The notes under the pieces were generated by a model that saw only the letters and a program-made list of their open reading frames with translations, did not search any database and was not told where the DNA came from. The translations under genes and the position numbers were made by a program. Positions 18,131 through 21,354 of a stretch of 21,354 nt of DNA are shown here, in pieces. How positions within the stretch are numbered: the first letter of the stretch is position 1; every line of letters starts with the position of its first letter. The stretch is from a virus: positions 1-21,354 of IMG/VR virus record IMGVR_UViG_3300043410_000642; one strand, written 5' to 3'.

Positions 18131-20279
18131 GAAGCTCACCCAAGAAGTTCTATTGAAAAACATGACTCCAGAGCAGCAGTTAGCTGTTTTGGATAGTGTT
18201 ACAGCCTCCGTTAAAGAGGCTAAAGCTGTTCAGAAGCAGAAAATTGCTGAGAATGTCGACTTGGTGCTCCAAGCTTTGAAGCGTATCGAAGCTGATATGC
18301 TCAAACGTGTTCAAGAATCTTCTAAAGTTATTGAAGATCGCGTTAAGACCATCAAAGACGGTAAAGATGGGGCAAAAGGCGATAAAGGTGACAAAGGAGA
18401 GAGAGGAGACAAAGGTGACAAAGGAGATCGAGGAGATCAAGGACGTCCCGGCCTCAACGGAGCAGCAGGTGAACGAGGACAAGATGGTGTTGGCGTCCAA
18501 GATGCTCACATTGATTTTGACGGTAGCCTCATTATTTCTCTCACTGATGGTCGTGTTCTCAACGTAGGTGAAGTAATTCCTTTTGACATGGCTGAAAAGA
18601 TCCGTGTCATTGGTAATGGTGGCGGCACAAGTCAGTATGTCTTGGATGCTATCGCTGACCTTCAGACTCAGATCAATAACTTCGGTGGTGGTTTAAGTTA
18701 TAAGGGTACTTGGAATGCTTCAACAAATACTCCTACACTTACTTCAGGATCCGGCACTAATGGCTGGTATTACGTTGTTAATACTGCTGGCTCTACCAAC
18801 TTAAACGGTATCACTGATTGGCAAGTAGGCGATTGGGCTATCTTTAACGGTACTGCATGGCAGAAAATTGACCAATCATGGGCTGCGGCAGGTAATAACT
18901 CAGATATTACATCTCTGTCTGGCATTACTGGTGGTATTTCTACTACTGACTATGTAATCTTTGATACAAATCCAAGTACAACACCCACAACACCGGGAAC
19001 TTTGTATTGGGATAATGCCGATGGAAATCAGACACTAAGTTTGGTGATGGCTGGCGGTACAGCTACTCAGCAGATTGGAGAAGAACAGTATTTCCGTATC
19101 AAAGCTTCTTCAGCTATCGCTAACGGTCAAGTGGTGATGTTTACAGGAACTGTAGGGGCTTCAGGCGCTCTTACAGGCGCTCCTGCAACAGGTTTGACAG
19201 CCTCTACAGCCTCGTATGTAATGGGTATTGCTACTCAAGACATCGCTTTGAATGGTTGGGGCTATGTGACCTCTTTTGGTCTTGTACGTCAACTGGACAC
19301 ATCAGCCTTTACAGCGGGCCAGATATTGTATCTTGACCCTACGGTAGCTGGTGGATTGACTGCTACGTTACCTACAGCGCCTGCTCCTAAAGTACAGGTC
19401 TGTGCTTGTGTTTATTCATCAGCTAGTAACGGATCTTTGTTTATTCGCCCTGCTTTTGGAGGAACACTTGGTCAGTTTGAGGGCGATGTAAACTTTACTT
19501 CTTTAGCTGATGGAAATTTAATTGTACGGGATCAGACTTCAGGTGTTTGGAAGAATGCTACTTTGTCTGCTGGTACTGGGATGTCCGTCACCAACGGCGC
19601 TGGCTCAGTAACTGTCACTAATACAGCTCCAGATCGTACTGTTACACTTACTAACGGCACAGGTATTTCAGCCACAGGGACGTACCCTAACTTTACAATT
19701 ACCAATACTGCTCCTGACCAAACAGTGGCTTTAACAAGCGGTACAGGTATCTCCGTAACTGGTACATATCCTAACTTCACTATAACCAATACAGCCCCTT
19801 CGTCGGGCGGTACAGTCACTTCTGTAGCTACAGGCACTGGTTTGACAGGCGGGCCTATTACAGGTTCAGGAACTATCAGCCTAGCTAATACGGCTGTTAC
19901 TGCGGGTTCGTATACAGCTGCTAACATTACAGTTGATGCTCAAGGTCGTATCACAGCAGCCGCTAGCGGAACTGCTGGAGCCACAATTAGTAACGACACA
20001 AGTACTAGCACTAATGTCTATCCGCTCTTTGCTGCTGCTACATCTGGTGTTCCTACAACTATTTACACCAGTAATGCTAAATATCTTTACAAACCTATTA
20101 CTGGTGAGTTACAATCTAACCATCATGTGAGCACTAATGGTATTCATGTGAATTCTCAGACTATTTCTAGTGATTACACAATTGCTAGTGGTACCAATGG
20201 TTTGTCAGCAGGCCCTGTAACAGTGGCTTCAGGTGTAACAGTAACGATCGCTAGCGGATCAGTTTGGACGGTAGTATGA
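18120..20279 (+). CDS. Collagen-like tail fibre protein
   Basis: A 719-residue trimeric fibre candidate. Residues 1-78 form a charged helix or coiled coil. Residues 81-125 are 15 Gly-X-Y triplets (GDKGDKGERGDKGDKGDRGD and similar). A small strand domain (FDGSLIISLTDGRVLNVGEV) and a Gly/Thr/Asn-rich module (SYKGTWNASTNTPTLTSGSG) follow. A further domain contains FRIKASSAIANGQVVMFTG. Then two 28-residue repeats ending TGTYPNFTITNTAP lead to a beta-rich C-terminus. The layout (coil, collagen, beta modules) is typical of fibres that bind receptors. The N-terminus likely anchors it to the tail or head. Position right after the portal, without scaffold or capsid between, is notable. Which end contacts the host is inference. 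Confidence 0.86.
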   Translation: MDIKKLTQEVLLKNMTPEQQLAVLDSVTASVKEAKAVQKQKIAENVDLVLQALKRIEADMLKRVQESSKVIEDRVKTIKDGKDGAKGDKGDKGERGDKGDKGDRGDQGRPGLNGAAGERGQDGVGVQDAHIDFDGSLIISLTDGRVLNVGEVIPFDMAEKIRVIGNGGGTSQYVLDAIADLQTQINNFGGGLSYKGTWNASTNTPTLTSGSGTNGWYYVVNTAGSTNLNGITDWQVGDWAIFNGTAWQKIDQSWAAAGNNSDITSLSGITGGISTTDYVIFDTNPSTTPTTPGTLYWDNADGNQTLSLVMAGGTATQQIGEEQYFRIKASSAIANGQVVMFTGTVGASGALTGAPATGLTASTASYVMGIATQDIALNGWGYVTSFGLVRQLDTSAFTAGQILYLDPTVAGGLTATLPTAPAPKVQVCACVYSSASNGSLFIRPAFGGTLGQFEGDVNFTSLADGNLIVRDQTSGVWKNATLSAGTGMSVTNGAGSVTVTNTAPDRTVTLTNGTGISATGTYPNFTITNTAPDQTVALTSGTGISVTGTYPNFTITNTAPSSGGTVTSVATGTGLTGGPITGSGTISLANTAVTAGSYTAANITVDAQGRITAAASGTAGATISNDTSTSTNVYPLFAAATSGVPTTIYTSNAKYLYKPITGELQSNHHVSTNGIHVNSQTISSDYTIASGTNGLSAGPVTVASGVTVTIASGSVWTVV
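19632..19799 (+). repeat. Two 84-base in-frame repeats in the fibre gene
   Basis: Residues 505-532 and 533-560 share the pattern D-x-TVxLTxGTGISxTGTYPN then FTITNTAP. A more distant copy (AGTGMSVT to VTVTNTAP) stands just before. The DNA copies differ at many third positions, so the duplication is old or under protein selection. Confidence 0.8.
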
Positions 20280-20506
20280 CGGTAACAATTAACGGAACTA
20301 CAGGTATTACAGCGCCTTCAGTAACTGCTGATAATTTGATGCACTCGACTGCGTATACAGTAGCCACTCTCCCGACAGCAGGTACAGCAGGTCGGAGGGC
20401 TTATGTGACCAACGCTTTACTTCCTGTGTGGGGATCTACAGTTGCAGGCGGTGGGAGCGTTAAAGTACCTGTTTTTGATAATGGTACTAACTGGATTGTA
20501 GGTTAA
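20276..20506 (+). CDS. Short fibre-tip or fibre-associated protein
   Basis: A 76-residue protein starting MTVTINGTTGITAPSVTADN and ending VKVPVFDNGTNWIVG. The YTVATLPTAGTAGRRAYVTN segment (27-46) and the final GGGSVKVPVFDNGTNWIVG resemble the C-terminal cap of many phage tail and fibre proteins. Here the cap is a separate gene whose ATG overlaps the fibre stop as ATGA, with GGACGG before it. A longer frame from a TTG is open but lies inside the fibre gene. It may assemble on the end of the preceding fibre. Confidence 0.76.
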   Translation: MTVTINGTTGITAPSVTADNLMHSTAYTVATLPTAGTAGRRAYVTNALLPVWGSTVAGGGSVKVPVFDNGTNWIVG

Positions 20507-20508
20507 AT

Positions 20509-21042
20509 ATGGCAGTAAAACTTGTTTCATCAGGCGGCGGTAGTGTCACCGTTGCGGACCCAGCGTCTACCGCAAGTAACTTTACTCTGAATCCTCCGCT
20601 GCGTAGTGGTAATCTGGCTGTCGACGGCCCCGCGTTCAGTGCTTATAGGAGTACAAACCAATCGATCTCAGCAGCCACTTATACCAAGGTACAGTTTGAC
20701 ACAAAAGAGTTTGATACAAATTCAAACTACGATAACACGACCAACTTTCGATTTACACCAGCAGTGGCTGGATACTATCAAGTTTCGTTGGGTGTTGATT
20801 TTTCTTCGAGTACGAACATTAACTCGGCGCAAGTTGGAATCTACAAAAACGGCACTTCTTGGAAAAGAAATAATCAAATTCTGACGGTCAACGGTACTAA
20901 CTCGTCAGGTATTACTGCTTTGATCTATATGAACGGTACTACAGATTACCTTGAAGGATATGCGTGGGGAAACACTGCGCCAACAGTAACAGGAACGCAG
21001 TCTGGGACGTTTTTCCAAGCAGTACTTGTAAGGGCAGCATAA
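20509..21042 (+). CDS. C1q-like virion or fibre protein
   Basis: A 177-residue protein starting MAVKLVSSGGGSVTVADPAS, a tail-associated start seen in many phages. It continues with GPAFSAYRSTNQSISAATYT and the beta-rich pattern FRFTPAVAGYYQVSLGVDF. That pattern matches a C1q/TNF-like jelly roll, a trimeric domain used in receptor binding. The end (SGTFFQAVLVRAA) also fits. Rich in Asn, Thr and Ser, as in fibres. It lies two bases after the previous gene and overlaps the next by one base. Confidence 0.8.
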   Translation: MAVKLVSSGGGSVTVADPASTASNFTLNPPLRSGNLAVDGPAFSAYRSTNQSISAATYTKVQFDTKEFDTNSNYDNTTNFRFTPAVAGYYQVSLGVDFSSSTNINSAQVGIYKNGTSWKRNNQILTVNGTNSSGITALIYMNGTTDYLEGYAWGNTAPTVTGTQSGTFFQAVLVRAA

Positions 21043-21212
21043 TGACACTCTACGACAAAATCAAAACAATTTACCCTGAACTCACTGATGCCGACTTCAT
21101 AACAGTCATTCGTCTCCAAAACGACTCTGATGGTCGTGGTGATTACATCGCTGCTTGGGATCACCCAATGCTCCCTCAGCCAACTGAAGAGCAACTTAAG
21201 GAGATCCAATAA
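21042..21212 (+). CDS. XkdW-like small tail-region protein
   Basis: A 56-residue protein, MTLYDKIKTIYPELTDADF followed by a strand, RLQNDSDGRGDYIAAWDH, and a Pro/Glu-rich helix. This resembles the small XkdW-type proteins found near phage tail-fibre genes, whose function is uncertain. The open frame extends upstream, but the ATG at the TAATG junction with the preceding stop is clearly the start. Confidence 0.7.
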   Translation: MTLYDKIKTIYPELTDADFITVIRLQNDSDGRGDYIAAWDHPMLPQPTEEQLKEIQ

Positions 21213-21354
21213 TGTCTATGAAATATGGTGGTGATAACGTCACATTTCCAGATAATTCCATTCAGTCAACCGCTGCGACAGGGTTTGGGTTCAAGAACCG
21301 CATCATCAATGGTGCGATGATGATTGACCAACGTAATGCGGGGGCTAGTGTTAC
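21212..21354 (+). CDS. Start of another tail or fibre protein, cut by window edge
   Basis: The first 47 residues, MSMKYGGDNVTFPDNSIQST and AATGFGFKNRIINGAMMIDQ, then RNAGASVT. The 'KNRIINGAMxIDQRNAG' segment is a common opening of phage tail and fibre proteins. GGAG precedes the ATG, which overlaps the previous stop (TAATG). The remainder lies outside the window. Confidence 0.78.
   Translation, partial: MSMKYGGDNVTFPDNSIQSTAATGFGFKNRIINGAMMIDQRNAGASV

Noticed and set aside
19532-19927. 131-codon minus-strand frame rich in Val, Pro and Ala
   Set aside because: It is antisense to the fibre repeats; its own repetitive sequence is explained by those repeats.

Overview
The window looks like part of a tailed double-stranded DNA phage genome with a short-tailed (T7-like, podovirus) replication and packaging plan. 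There are two opposing gene blocks. About 12.9 kb of tightly packed genes run leftward (minus strand, 12859 to 1), and a structural block runs rightward (plus strand, 13842 to 21354). A gene-free stretch of about 980 bases, full of short repeats and promoter-like sites, lies between them. No integrase, ribosomal RNA, tRNA or CRISPR array is visible. Several small accessory proteins (the C-terminal EAKLKEKN-type module, and proteins with an 'LEREACAEVC' or 'RRAIVRAAAEIG' segment) resemble proteins I associate with phages of freshwater Burkholderiales. That host guess is an inference from family resemblance only.

Leftward block. The genes nearest the central gap (12859 to 10378) are small and mostly unrecognised, including several membrane peptides and zinc-ribbon proteins. 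Next come an accessory cluster with higher GC content (about 10336 to 9299) and the T7-like replication module. In transcription order this module holds a primase-helicase (7466-9067), a family A DNA polymerase (4593-6344), a probable single-stranded DNA-binding protein (3940-4359), a 5'-3' exonuclease of the T7 gp6/flap type (3231-3956), a HExxH metallopeptidase-like protein (3025-3309) and endonuclease I (2434-2895). An endonuclease VII-type HNH protein (2004-2453), the flavin-dependent thymidylate synthase ThyX (1264-1896) and a metallophosphoesterase cut by the window edge (1-530) follow. Nearly all genes overlap or touch (ATGA, TAATG and GTGA junctions), which indicates one long operon with coupled translation. 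Several genes are shorter than 60 codons or start at GTG or TTG.

Central gap (12860-13841). It holds a leftward sigma70-like promoter (12965-12992), a rightward one (13545-13572), GTGCAT repeats spaced about two DNA turns apart, a repeated 15-mer (13459 and 13689), stem-loops, and a 12-bp palindrome that recurs in front of a leftward gene at 10845. It is the obvious control region and could also hold an origin or packaging signal.

Rightward block. It begins with the small and large terminase subunits. An AT-rich HNH homing-type endonuclease with its own near-consensus promoter follows, then the portal protein. Next come a collagen-like fibre protein with repeated beta-rich segments, a short fibre-tip-like protein, a C1q-like protein, a small XkdW-like protein, and the start of another tail or fibre protein that continues beyond the window. 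Scaffold, major capsid, lysis and RNA polymerase genes are not in the window.

How it works together. The leftward genes would supply DNA synthesis, recombination, nucleotide supply and host takeover. The rightward genes would package DNA and build the virion.
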